From contig DBCR01000028.1 of assembly GCA_002293125.1 (NCBI GenBank), positions 1-9,119 on the forward strand: 9,119 nucleotides of DNA, read 5' to 3'. The stretch's first letter is position 1. The number at the start of each line of letters is the position of its first letter. The notes beneath the pieces were generated by a model, which had not been told where the DNA came from, searched no databases, and saw only the letters and a list, made by a program, of their open reading frames with translations. Made by a program: the position numbers and the translations under genes. This document shows positions 1-6,879 of this stretch, piece after piece. This DNA is from Opitutia bacterium UBA953. Lineage in GTDB: Bacteria; Verrucomicrobiota; Verrucomicrobiia; Opitutales; UBA953.

Positions 1-855
1 ATCAACTGGGGCGCCGGCTTCCTGCCCGCGATCCACCAGGGCACGACGCTGAACAGCGACCCTTCGCAGCCGCCGCTCCAAGACCTCTTCCCGGCGAAGG
101 AATTCTCCCACCTCCGCGGCAATGCGGAGAAATCCTCCCGCGATTTCCTCGGAGCGCTCAACCGCGCCCATGCCGAGACCCGGGGAGCCAATTCCGAACT
201 CGAAGCCCGCATCGGCGCCTACGAACTCGCCGCCCGACTGCAGCTCAGCGCCCCGGAAGCGACGGACCTCACCGGCGAGACCGAGGCCACCAAGCAGCTC
301 TACCGGCTCGACCACGAAGACATCGGGACCTTCGGCCGCCAATGCCTGCTCGCCCGACGCCTGGTCGAGCGCGGCGTCCGCTTCGTGCAGATCTACTGCG
401 GCGCCGAGAACACCGGCGCGAAGAAGATCCGTCCCAACTGGGACAGCCACGAGGACCTCGTGCGCGACCACGGCTACTGGGGGCCGATCCTGGACAACGG
501 CGCGGCCGCGCTCCTGACCGACCTGAAGTCGCGCGGGCTACTGGACAGCACGCTCGTCATCTGCACCAGCGAGTTCGGCCGCCAGCCCGCGGCGCAGGGC
601 AAGGGACGCGACCACAACGCCGGCGCCTTCACCGCCTGGATGGCCGGCGGCGGCGTCAAGGGCGGCGTCGCCTACGGCAGCACCGACGAGCTCGGAGCCA
701 AGGTCGCCGACAAGCCTGCCTACTGCTACGACCTCCACGCCACCGCCCTGCACCTGCTCGGCGTCGACCACGAGAAGCTGACCTATTACAACAACGGGGC
801 CAGACGCCGCCTGACCGACGTCCACGGCCACGTGATCAAGGAATTGCTGGCCTGA
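1..855 (+). CDS. DUF1501 family protein, C-terminal part (5' end outside window)
   Basis: This is the C-terminal 284 residues of a DUF1501 protein. The frame is open from base 1 and ends at TGA 853-855. DUF1501 proteins are exported and have an alkaline-phosphatase/sulfatase-like fold. Their reaction is not established. Seen here: NWGAGFLP at the very start, NWDSH at about residues 147-151, SEFGR, GRDHN, and the C-terminal block HLLGVDHEKLTYY...RRLTDVHGHVIK. It aligns almost without gaps to residues 190-470 of the next gene, so about 190 residues are missing upstream, which would include any Tat signal. It is followed by a 75-base gap rather than by a coupled partner gene, so any haem-protein partner of its own would have to lie upstream. 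The ATG at 385 is internal and should not be taken as the start. Family call is firm; function is unknown. Confidence 0.93.
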   Translation: MNWGAGFLPAIHQGTTLNSDPSQPPLQDLFPAKEFSHLRGNAEKSSRDFLGALNRAHAETRGANSELEARIGAYELAARLQLSAPEATDLTGETEATKQLYRLDHEDIGTFGRQCLLARRLVERGVRFVQIYCGAENTGAKKIRPNWDSHEDLVRDHGYWGPILDNGAAALLTDLKSRGLLDSTLVICTSEFGRQPAAQGKGRDHNAGAFTAWMAGGGVKGGVAYGSTDELGAKVADKPAYCYDLHATALHLLGVDHEKLTYYNNGARRRLTDVHGHVIKELLA

Positions 856-870
856 GCGAGACAATAGTGC

Positions 871-891
871 CGCCCGGTGAAACATCGGGCG
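871..891 (+). terminator. GC-rich hairpin after the first DUF1501 gene; possible terminator
   Basis: Bases 871-877 pair with 885-891 (six Watson-Crick pairs and one G-T wobble) around a 7-base loop. The hairpin begins 16 bases after the stop codon. No T-run follows, so it is not a classic intrinsic terminator. It could be a weak or Rho-assisted terminator, an mRNA-stabilising hairpin, or chance in GC-rich DNA. Confidence 0.3.
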
Positions 892-913
892 TAGTAGTCT
901 GTCGAAAGAGGGG

Positions 914-919
914 TAGAAT
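914..919 (+). promoter_or_regulatory. Possible -10 box (TAGAAT) before the second DUF1501 gene
   Basis: TAGAAT matches the sigma-70 -10 consensus at five of six positions. It lies in the only AT-richer part of the gap, with its last base 11 bases before the ATG at 931. The expected -35 position (about 891-896, GTAGTA) is poor. If real, transcription would begin only a few bases before the start codon, giving a nearly leaderless mRNA. A hexamer match alone is weak evidence. Confidence 0.22.
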
Positions 920-930
920 AGACGGACCCC

Positions 931-2343
931 ATGAGCGACCCCCTCGAGCTGACCCGCCGCCGCTTCCTCGGCCAGATGACCACTGGCATGACGGGGTTGG
1001 CTTTATCGCGCCTGCTCATGAGCGACCTCGGTGCGGCCGTGCCTCCCGGCGCCCACTTCGCCCCGAAGGCTAAGCAGGTGCTCCAGATCTTCTGTCCGGG
1101 CGCGGCTTCGCACATCGACCTCTGGGATCATAAGCCGCTCCTCGAGAAGTATGACGGCACGCCCCTGCCCGGCCCGGTCGAGGTGACCTTCCAAGGCAAG
1201 AACGGTAATCTCATGAAGTCCCCCTGGGCCTTCAAGCCGGCCGGCAAGAGCGGCAAGATGATCAGCTCGAACCTGCCGCACATGGCGCAGCACGTGGACG
1301 ACATCGCGTTCATCCATTCGATGACGTCGCGCAGCAACACCCACGGTCCAGGCTGCATCGCGATGAACACCTGCTTCACCCGTGAAGGCTATCCGAGCGG
1401 CGGCGCCTGGATCAGCCACGCGCTCGGTTCGCTCAACCAGAACCTCCCGACCTACGTCTCCGTCCAAGACGTCCGCGGCGAGCCGCCGAACGGCAAGGCC
1501 AACTGGGGCAACGGCTTCCTACCCGCTCGCCACCAAGGCGTGAGCATGACCGCCCAGCAAGCGCTGCGTAATCTCGATCGCCCGTCCGGCATCTCTCCGG
1601 CTGAGGACGAGGCCACCCGCGAATTCCTCCGCGCCACGAATCTCGAGCACGCCGAAGCCCACGCGGGGAACGACGAGCTCCGCGCCCGCATCGCGGCCTA
1701 CGAACTCGCCGCGAAGATGCAGCTGGCCGCCCCGGAGGTCAGCGACCTCTCCCGCGAACCGGAGCACGTCCATGCGCTCTATGGCACGAAGGACGCCAAC
1801 CCGCTCAAGGCGGCCTACGCCAAGAACTGCCTGCTGACCCGCCGCTTCCTCGAACAGGGAGTGCGCTACGTCAGCCTCTACTGCGCCTCCCGCGCCAGCG
1901 GGGTCGACGGTCTGCTCAACTGGGACGCCCACCGCACGCTCAAGGCCGACTACGACCGTCACTGCCCGGTCTTTGACCAGCCCACCGCCGCCCTGCTCGC
2001 CGACATGAAACAGCGCGGGATGCTCGATGACGTGTTGATTATCTGGTGCACGGAATTCGGGCGCATGCCCACCCACCAGGTCGGTACCACCGGCCGCGAC
2101 CACAACCCCGACGCTTACACGACCTGGATGATGGGCGCCGGCGTCAAGGGCGGCGTCTCCTACGGAGCGACCGATGACTTCGGCCGCCGCAGCGTCACCG
2201 ACGTCACGACCTGCTACGACTTCTACGCGACCGTCCTGCACCTCCTCGGCCTCGATCACGAGAAGCTGACCTATTATCACAACGGCGTAGACCGCCGCCT
2301 CACCGACGTCCACGGCCACGTGATCAAACCGGTCCTCGCATGA
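931..2343 (+). CDS. DUF1501 family protein with Tat signal
   Basis: A complete DUF1501 protein of 470 residues, a normal length for the family. The N-terminus TRRRFLGQ (residues 8-15) followed by a hydrophobic stretch to about residue 30 is a twin-arginine signal. This predicts export of a folded, probably metal-binding protein and fixes the ATG at 931 as the start. Family blocks in order: FCPGAASHIDLWD (54-66), HGPGC (138-142), NWGNGFLP (191-198), NWDAH (330-334), TEFGRMP (374-380), GRDHNPDAYTTWM (388-400), and HLLGLDHEKLTYYHNG followed by RRLTDVHGHVIK at the C-terminus. The His and Asp residues in the first and later blocks are plausible metal ligands by analogy with the alkaline phosphatase fold; this is inferred. 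It overlaps the downstream haem-protein gene by ATGA, the usual DUF1501-PSD1 pairing in Planctomycetota and Verrucomicrobiota. No Shine-Dalgarno site is seen; an AGAGGGG run at 907-913 is too far away. Biochemical function is unknown. Confidence 0.95.
   Translation: MSDPLELTRRRFLGQMTTGMTGLALSRLLMSDLGAAVPPGAHFAPKAKQVLQIFCPGAASHIDLWDHKPLLEKYDGTPLPGPVEVTFQGKNGNLMKSPWAFKPAGKSGKMISSNLPHMAQHVDDIAFIHSMTSRSNTHGPGCIAMNTCFTREGYPSGGAWISHALGSLNQNLPTYVSVQDVRGEPPNGKANWGNGFLPARHQGVSMTAQQALRNLDRPSGISPAEDEATREFLRATNLEHAEAHAGNDELRARIAAYELAAKMQLAAPEVSDLSREPEHVHALYGTKDANPLKAAYAKNCLLTRRFLEQGVRYVSLYCASRASGVDGLLNWDAHRTLKADYDRHCPVFDQPTAALLADMKQRGMLDDVLIIWCTEFGRMPTHQVGTTGRDHNPDAYTTWMMGAGVKGGVSYGATDDFGRRSVTDVTTCYDFYATVLHLLGLDHEKLTYYHNGVDRRLTDVHGHVIKPVLA
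2257..2327 (+). repeat. Near-identical 3' segment shared with the first DUF1501 gene (769-839)
   Basis: Bases 769-839 and 2257-2327 align without gaps, and by hand count 62 of 71 positions match. The segment includes one exact 20-base run (769-788 with 2257-2276) and one exact 26-base run (814-839 with 2302-2327). Both encode the conserved DHEKLTYY...RRLTDVHGHVIK block in the same frame. The wider homologous region is 1-855 against about 1498-2343. This is a tandem paralog in direct orientation, not a mobile repeat. Confidence 0.85.
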
Positions 2344-5180
2344 GCCGCCTGAGCCTCACCCTCGCCCTGCTCGCCGCTGGGCCCGTCGTCGCCGCCGACG
2401 ATCCTGGCAGCGTCGCTTTCTTCGAACAGAAGATCCGCCCGGCCCTCGCCGAGCACTGCTACGAATGCCATAGTGCCAAGGCCAAGAAAATCAAGGGTGG
2501 CCTGGCCCTTGATTCGAAGTCCGGCTGGCAGAAAGGCGGTGATTCCGGTACTCCGACGATCGTCCCGGGCAAACCCGACGAAGGCTTGTTCCTCCGTTAC
2601 GTCCGCCATCTCGAGCCGGACATGGAGATGCCCCCGAAGAAGCCGAAGCTACCTGACGCGCTCATCGCCGACTTCGCCACCTGGATCAAGGCCGGGGCCG
2701 TCGATCCACGCGACCAGGCGACCGTCGAGATCAAACGGGCCGACAAGTCCTGGTGGTCTCTCCAGCCGCTCGCCAAGGAGTTCAAGCACACCGAGATCGA
2801 CGGCTTCATCGACGCCAAGCTCGCTGAGCAGAAGCTCTCCCGCAACGCCCCCGCCAAGCCTCAGGCCTTGATCCGCCGCCTCAGCTACGACCTCACGGGA
2901 CTCCCGCCCACGCAGGCGGAAGTCGATACCTTTGTCGTTGCCCACCAGGCCAATGCCCGCCAAGCGACCGAAGCCCTCGTCGATCGCCTGCTCATCTCTC
3001 CTCGCTACGGTGAGCGCTGGGGCCGTCACTGGCTCGACGTCGTCCGCTTCGGCGAGAGCAACGGCTTCGAACGTAACCTCGTCATCGATGACCTCTATCC
3101 GTTCCGCGACTACGTCATCCGCTCGCTCAACGACGACAAACCCTTCGACCAGTTCATGCGGGAACACCTCGCCGGCGACGTGCTCGGCAAGTTCGATCCT
3201 GCGGTCGAGATCGGCAGCGCCTTCCTCGTGGCCGGCCCATATGACGATGTCGGCAATCAAGACAAGGACGCCCAGAAGGTCATCCGTTCCGCCACCCTCG
3301 ACGACATGGTCACTGCGACCGGCAGCGCCTTCCTGGGCCTGACGATCAACTGCGCGAAATGCCATCACCATAAGTTCGATCCCATCCCGACTGAAGACTA
3401 CTACCGAGTTCGGGCGGCCTTCGAAGGGGTCGTCCACGGCCGCCGTCCGCTCGCCACCAAGGAGCAGACTCAGGCCTACAATGCCGCCATGGGCCCGCTG
3501 AATAAGGAGCGTGCCCGACTCGTCGCCGAACAGTCGGCCCTCACCGCGACCATCGAGACCAAGGCCAAGGCCCTGCTCGCCACCCGCAAGTACACACGTC
3601 CCAAGGCGGACACCCTCCTCACCGAAGAGAAGATCGCTCCCACCGAGGCCCGCTTCGTCAAATTCACCATGTCGGCTACCTCGGCCAACCCGCTGAGCGG
3701 CGTCGGCGGTCGTATCTCCGAGTTCGAGATCTGGACCGAAGATGCCACGCCCCGCAACGTCGCCCTCGCCTCCAACGGCGCCAAGGCCGAAGGCGCCAAG
3801 GGCATGACCGCCGAAGACTTCCCCATGGCCTACAGCGCCGCCCTCACCATCGACGGCGACGAAGGTGCGCAGTGGTATATCGGCACCCCGGCCGAACTTG
3901 TCATCACCCTGCCCCGCGTCGAGAAGATCAGCCGTCTCGGCTACCGCTCCGCCAAGGGACGAATCCTACGCGACAACTCCCAAGGTGCCACGCCGACCGA
4001 ATATGAGATGTATGTCTCTCTCGACGGCAAAGAATGGAAGAAGGTCGCCGACTCCACCGACCGTGAAGCCTGGTCCCCGGCGCATGCCTTCGAACGCGTC
4101 CGCAAGCAAGTCACCACGCCCGATGAAGCCAAGCGTCTCGGCCTGCTCGGCCGCGACCTTGCCGCCGTCGATAAGCGCATCGCCGCCGTGCCGCAGATGC
4201 CCTCGGCCTGGGTCGGCACCCACCAGCCCAAGCCGGAACCCACCTTCGTCCACAAGGGCGGCGACCCCACCAAGCCCGCCGGTCAGGTCGTCCCCTCAAG
4301 CCTCGCCGTGCTGGACCTCGTGACCAAACCCTACGCCCTGAAGGCTGACGCCGGCGAAGGCGAACGCCGCGTGGCCTTGGCCAACTGGATCACCCAGGAC
4401 AACCCCATCACCGCCCGCGTGCTCGCGAATCGCCTCTGGCATTATCACTTCGGCACGGGCCTCGTCGACACCCCGAGCGACTTCGGGTTCATGGGCAGCA
4501 AGCCCACGCACCCCGAGCTCCTCGATTTCCTCGCCCAGCGGCTGATCAAGCACGGCTGGAAACTGAAGGCCTTACACCGCGAGATCGTCCTCTCGCAGAC
4601 GTACCTCCAGTCCGCGGACTTCAATCCGACCGCAGCGCGTGCCGACAAAGATGCGCGCCTGCTCTGGCGCTTCCCGCCGCGCCGCCTCGGCGCCGAAGAG
4701 ATCCGTGACACCCTGCTCGCGACCGCCGGCCAGCTCAAGCTCGAGCCCATGGGCGGTCCTGGCTTCCGTCTCTATCGTTACCTCGTCAACAACGTCTCCA
4801 CCTACATCCCGCTGGATACGCAGGGCCCCGAGACCTACCGCCGGGCCGTCTACCACCAGAACGCCCGCGCCAGCGTCGTCGACGTGCTCAACGACTTTGA
4901 CCTGCCCGACATCGCCTTCGCCGCACCTAAGCGTGCCAACACCACCTCACCCCTGCAGGCCCTCACCCTGTTCAACCATAGCTTCACCTTGGACATGGCC
5001 AAGGCCCTCGCTGCTCGTCTCGACGGACCCGACCCGGTCAACCAGGCCTATTCCATCGCCCTCCAGCGCCCGCCCACGGCTACCGAAAGGGCCGCCGCCG
5101 AGAAGCTGCTGGCCCAGCACGGTAAGCCCGCCTTCTGCCGCGCCCTGCTGAACAGCAATGCCCTGATCTTCATCGAATGA
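2340..5180 (+). CDS. PSD1-type protein: cytochrome c (PSCyt1), DUF1549, discoidin-like insert, DUF1553
   Basis: A 946-residue exported multidomain protein. Residues 1-19 form a Sec signal (MSRLSLTLALLAAGPVVAA). Residues about 25-120 are a Planctomycete-type cytochrome c domain with a haem-binding CYECH (40-44) and a later MPPKKPKL (97-104) whose Met is a candidate axial ligand. DUF1549 spans about 151-361 and ends in a second CxxCH-like motif, CAKCHHHKFDP (338-348). A charged helix at about 385-415 may be coiled coil. Residues about 432-575 look like an F5/8-type C (discoidin-like) beta-sandwich: FVKFTM, GGRISEFEIW, NVALASNGA, and later YEMYVSLDGKEWKKV. Such inserts often bind glycans. DUF1553 follows at about 674-930 (RVALANWI, ARVLANRLW, GLVDTPSDFG, HPELLDFLA). 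It is joined to the DUF1501 gene upstream and the hydrolase downstream by ATGA overlaps, so the three are probably cotranscribed. The reaction is unknown; a periplasmic redox or carbohydrate role is inferred. Confidence 0.94.
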   Translation: MSRLSLTLALLAAGPVVAADDPGSVAFFEQKIRPALAEHCYECHSAKAKKIKGGLALDSKSGWQKGGDSGTPTIVPGKPDEGLFLRYVRHLEPDMEMPPKKPKLPDALIADFATWIKAGAVDPRDQATVEIKRADKSWWSLQPLAKEFKHTEIDGFIDAKLAEQKLSRNAPAKPQALIRRLSYDLTGLPPTQAEVDTFVVAHQANARQATEALVDRLLISPRYGERWGRHWLDVVRFGESNGFERNLVIDDLYPFRDYVIRSLNDDKPFDQFMREHLAGDVLGKFDPAVEIGSAFLVAGPYDDVGNQDKDAQKVIRSATLDDMVTATGSAFLGLTINCAKCHHHKFDPIPTEDYYRVRAAFEGVVHGRRPLATKEQTQAYNAAMGPLNKERARLVAEQSALTATIETKAKALLATRKYTRPKADTLLTEEKIAPTEARFVKFTMSATSANPLSGVGGRISEFEIWTEDATPRNVALASNGAKAEGAKGMTAEDFPMAYSAALTIDGDEGAQWYIGTPAELVITLPRVEKISRLGYRSAKGRILRDNSQGATPTEYEMYVSLDGKEWKKVADSTDREAWSPAHAFERVRKQVTTPDEAKRLGLLGRDLAAVDKRIAAVPQMPSAWVGTHQPKPEPTFVHKGGDPTKPAGQVVPSSLAVLDLVTKPYALKADAGEGERRVALANWITQDNPITARVLANRLWHYHFGTGLVDTPSDFGFMGSKPTHPELLDFLAQRLIKHGWKLKALHREIVLSQTYLQSADFNPTAARADKDARLLWRFPPRRLGAEEIRDTLLATAGQLKLEPMGGPGFRLYRYLVNNVSTYIPLDTQGPETYRRAVYHQNARASVVDVLNDFDLPDIAFAAPKRANTTSPLQALTLFNHSFTLDMAKALAARLDGPDPVNQAYSIALQRPPTATERAAAEKLLAQHGKPAFCRALLNSNALIFIE

Positions 5181-5929
5181 GATTCCGCCCCTTCATCGCC
5201 ATCGTCCTCACCTCGGCCTCGCTCTTCGCCGCCGAGACCTTCGAGGTCGACGGGCATAGGGCCGTGATCCACCCGGCGGCCAAGCCGGCGGAAGGGAAAC
5301 CCTGGCTCTGGTATGCGCCCGCGCTCAACGGCGGCGTCTCGATCGTCCAGCACAAGCTCTACGCCGACGCCTGCCAGCAGGCCGGCATCGCCATCGCCGG
5401 CTACGACCTCGGCGAGGTCCGCGGCGCCCCCAAGAGCGCGGCGCAGTTCACGAAGTTCTATGACGAGATGGTCAATCGCGGCTATTCGCCCAAGGCGATC
5501 CTGCTCGGCCAGAGCCGCGGCGGGATGATGACGCTCACCTGGGCGTTCCGGAATCCGGATAAGGTGAAGGCTTGGATCGGCATCTACCCGGTCTGCAACC
5601 TCGCCAGCTGGTCGCTGAAGAACTCGAAGGCCCAGACGCTCGCGGACTTCGGCCTGACCGAAGCCGAACTCACGACCCGCCTCAAGGAGTTCAACCCGCC
5701 TGACAACCTCGCCGGCCTCGCCGCCGCCAAGGTCCCGATGTTCGCCGTCCATGGTGACAACGACGTGGTCGTCCCGCACCAAGACAATACCCTGCTCCTC
5801 AAGGCGCGTTACGAGGCCCTCGGGGGCAAGTTCACGGTCAAGATCGTCCCCGGCGAAGGCCACAAAGTCGGGCCGTCGTTCTTCGCCTGTCCGGAGCTGG
5901 TCGAGTTCCTGCTAAACGACTGTAAATAA
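5177..5929 (+). CDS. Secreted alpha/beta hydrolase (putative esterase)
   Basis: A 250-residue alpha/beta hydrolase with an N-terminal Sec signal (cleavage probably near FAA-E, residue 19-20). The nucleophile elbow is GQSRGG (111-116), with Ser113 as catalytic Ser. VHGDNDVVVP (191-200) supplies the acid, Asp194 or Asp196, and GEGHKVGP (226-233) supplies His229, so the triad is complete and in the expected order. Most of the protein is a single catalytic domain with no added binding module. The start ATG overlaps the stop of the preceding haem-protein gene as ATGA, which supports both the start and translational coupling. The stop is followed by a 62-base gap, so this is probably the last gene of the DUF1501-PSD1-hydrolase unit. 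The substrate cannot be read from the sequence. A carbohydrate acyl esterase fits the neighbours, but a peptidase-like or other ester hydrolase remains possible. Confidence 0.9.
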   Translation: MRFRPFIAIVLTSASLFAAETFEVDGHRAVIHPAAKPAEGKPWLWYAPALNGGVSIVQHKLYADACQQAGIAIAGYDLGEVRGAPKSAAQFTKFYDEMVNRGYSPKAILLGQSRGGMMTLTWAFRNPDKVKAWIGIYPVCNLASWSLKNSKAQTLADFGLTEAELTTRLKEFNPPDNLAGLAAAKVPMFAVHGDNDVVVPHQDNTLLLKARYEALGGKFTVKIVPGEGHKVGPSFFACPELVEFLLNDCK

Positions 5930-5931
5930 GC

Positions 5932-5967
5932 GTCCCCGACCAAGGGAAAAGGTGGAACTCCGGGGGC
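5932..5967 (+). terminator. Weak hairpin in the gap after the alpha/beta hydrolase
   Basis: Bases 5932-5938 can pair with 5961-5967 (six Watson-Crick pairs and one T-G wobble). A short inner helix, 5939-5941 with 5951-5953, is also possible. It starts three bases after the TAA stop. There is no T-run after it, so termination is uncertain. The 62-base gap itself suggests a boundary or an internal promoter between two transcription units. Confidence 0.25.
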
Positions 5968-5972
5968 AGGCG

Positions 5973-5980
5973 GGTTAACC
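5973..5980 (+). promoter_or_regulatory. 8-base palindrome GGTTAACC before the SASA esterase
   Basis: GGTTAACC is a perfect palindrome ending 11 bases before the ATG at 5992 and is the most AT-rich part of this short gap. It could be part of an operator or promoter, but palindromes of eight bases occur by chance and no second copy is seen in the window. Confidence 0.15.
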
Positions 5981-5991
5981 AAAGATACCCC

Positions 5992-6879
5992 ATGTTCCGC
6001 CGCCTCCCCCTAGGCCTGGCCCTGCTCCTGCACGGTCTGGTCTTCGCCACCGAAACCCGCGACCTCATTTTGATCGCCGGGCAGTCCAACGCGGTCGGTT
6101 ACGACGCCTATGCGGAGGAACTGCCGGCCGACCCGCAGGACGCCGCCACGATGTTCTGGTGGCGCGTGGGCGATCCGCCTCCCGATGAGTTCGACGGCAC
6201 GAGCGCCCGCCAGTGGACGACGCTGAAATTCCAACCGCGCACGCCCGCCAAGCCGGCCGTCGACGGCAAGAAGGTCGCCCGCCAATACGGCAACTTCAAC
6301 CTGAAGACCAAGGGCGGCTTCGGACCCGAGATCGGGATGGTCCGCACGCTGGCGACGAAAGAGTCGCGTCCGCTCGCGGTCATCAAGACGGCCTTCAGCG
6401 GTACGTCCATCGCCGCCGACTGGAACGTCGGACTGCCCGGCCAGGCCGACGCGTGCTATCGAGCGATGATCGACGAAGCCAAGGCCGCCATCGCCGCCGC
6501 GAAGTCGAAGGACGTGAACCTGCGTCCACGTGCGTTCGTCTGGGTGCAAGGCGAGAGCGACGCCAACGCCAAGGACGCTCCGGCCTACGTCGCGAATCTA
6601 TCGGCGATGCTGAAAAGCCTGCGCACCGAACTCGACGCGCCGGACCTGATCCTGCTCCTCGGCGTCAACACCCGCTTCGGCAACGGCAAGAACCCCTTCA
6701 TGCCCAAGGTCATCGCCGCCCAGCAGGAAGTCGCCGCCGCCCTGCCCCGCGCCCGCTATGTCGACACCGCCGGCGCCGAGACGCTCCCGCCCTCGCACAC
6801 GCACTTCACCGCCGTCGGCACGCTCGAGATCGGCCGACGTTACGCCGAAACCTTGCTTCTACTCGAACAGACCAAATGA
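5992..6879 (+). CDS. SASA-type SGNH carbohydrate esterase (sialate O-acetylesterase-like)
   Basis: A 295-residue exported esterase of the SASA/CE6-like SGNH family, whose members remove acetyl groups from sugars. It has a Sec signal (residues 1-19, ending LVFAT or just after). Block I is LILIAGQSNAVGYD (25-38), with Ser32 of GQSN as nucleophile. FGPEIGM (110-116) and AFSGTSIA (134-141) carry the Gly and other family blocks. WVQGESDAN (184-192) is the QGESD block. The C-terminal block is SHTHFTAVGTLEIGRRYAETL (268-288 region), with His271 as likely catalytic His. In the family this block usually reads D-x-x-H, but here the Asp position is Ser268. Length is normal. The upstream gap has no Shine-Dalgarno site; ACCCC touches the ATG. 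The gene overlaps the sulfatase start by ATGA, so the two are probably made together, which fits joint removal of acetyl and sulfate groups from one glycan. The natural substrate is unknown, and the sialate name is only a family label. Confidence 0.92.
   Translation: MFRRLPLGLALLLHGLVFATETRDLILIAGQSNAVGYDAYAEELPADPQDAATMFWWRVGDPPPDEFDGTSARQWTTLKFQPRTPAKPAVDGKKVARQYGNFNLKTKGGFGPEIGMVRTLATKESRPLAVIKTAFSGTSIAADWNVGLPGQADACYRAMIDEAKAAIAAAKSKDVNLRPRAFVWVQGESDANAKDAPAYVANLSAMLKSLRTELDAPDLILLLGVNTRFGNGKNPFMPKVIAAQQEVAAALPRARYVDTAGAETLPPSHTHFTAVGTLEIGRRYAETLLLLEQTK

Noticed and set aside
385..855. First DUF1501 fragment as a short independent gene starting at 385
   Set aside because: The same frame is open to base 1 and encodes conserved DUF1501 sequence (NWGAGFLP onward), so 385 is an internal Met of a longer gene cut by the window.
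907..913. AGAGGGG as a Shine-Dalgarno site for the gene at 931
   Set aside because: Its end is 17 bases before the ATG, too far for a normal ribosome-binding site, and it directly abuts the -10-like TAGAAT.
342..1073. Plus-strand open frame (243 codons) across the first DUF1501 end and the gap
   Set aside because: It is an Arg/Pro-rich shadow in a different frame from two conserved DUF1501 genes, and it crosses the intergenic gap and the Tat signal region.
1519..2319. Minus-strand open frame (266 codons) opposite the second DUF1501 gene
   Set aside because: It is antisense to highly conserved DUF1501 blocks and has shadow-like composition, with no signal peptide or domain. The homologous stretch of the first copy is not open in the same way over its full length.
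5048..5863. Long minus-strand open frame (271 codons) opposite the alpha/beta hydrolase
   Set aside because: It lies fully antisense to a gene with a complete catalytic triad and to the end of DUF1553. Its predicted product is a low-complexity Glu/Arg/Gly/Val mix with no recognisable motif, typical of shadows in GC-rich DNA.
6213..6875. N-terminal extension of the sulfatase frame into the SASA esterase gene
   Set aside because: The extra 221 codons are Arg/Gln/His-rich and overlap the esterase in another frame. The ATG at 6876 gives a clean Sec signal and an ATGA overlap like the other junctions.
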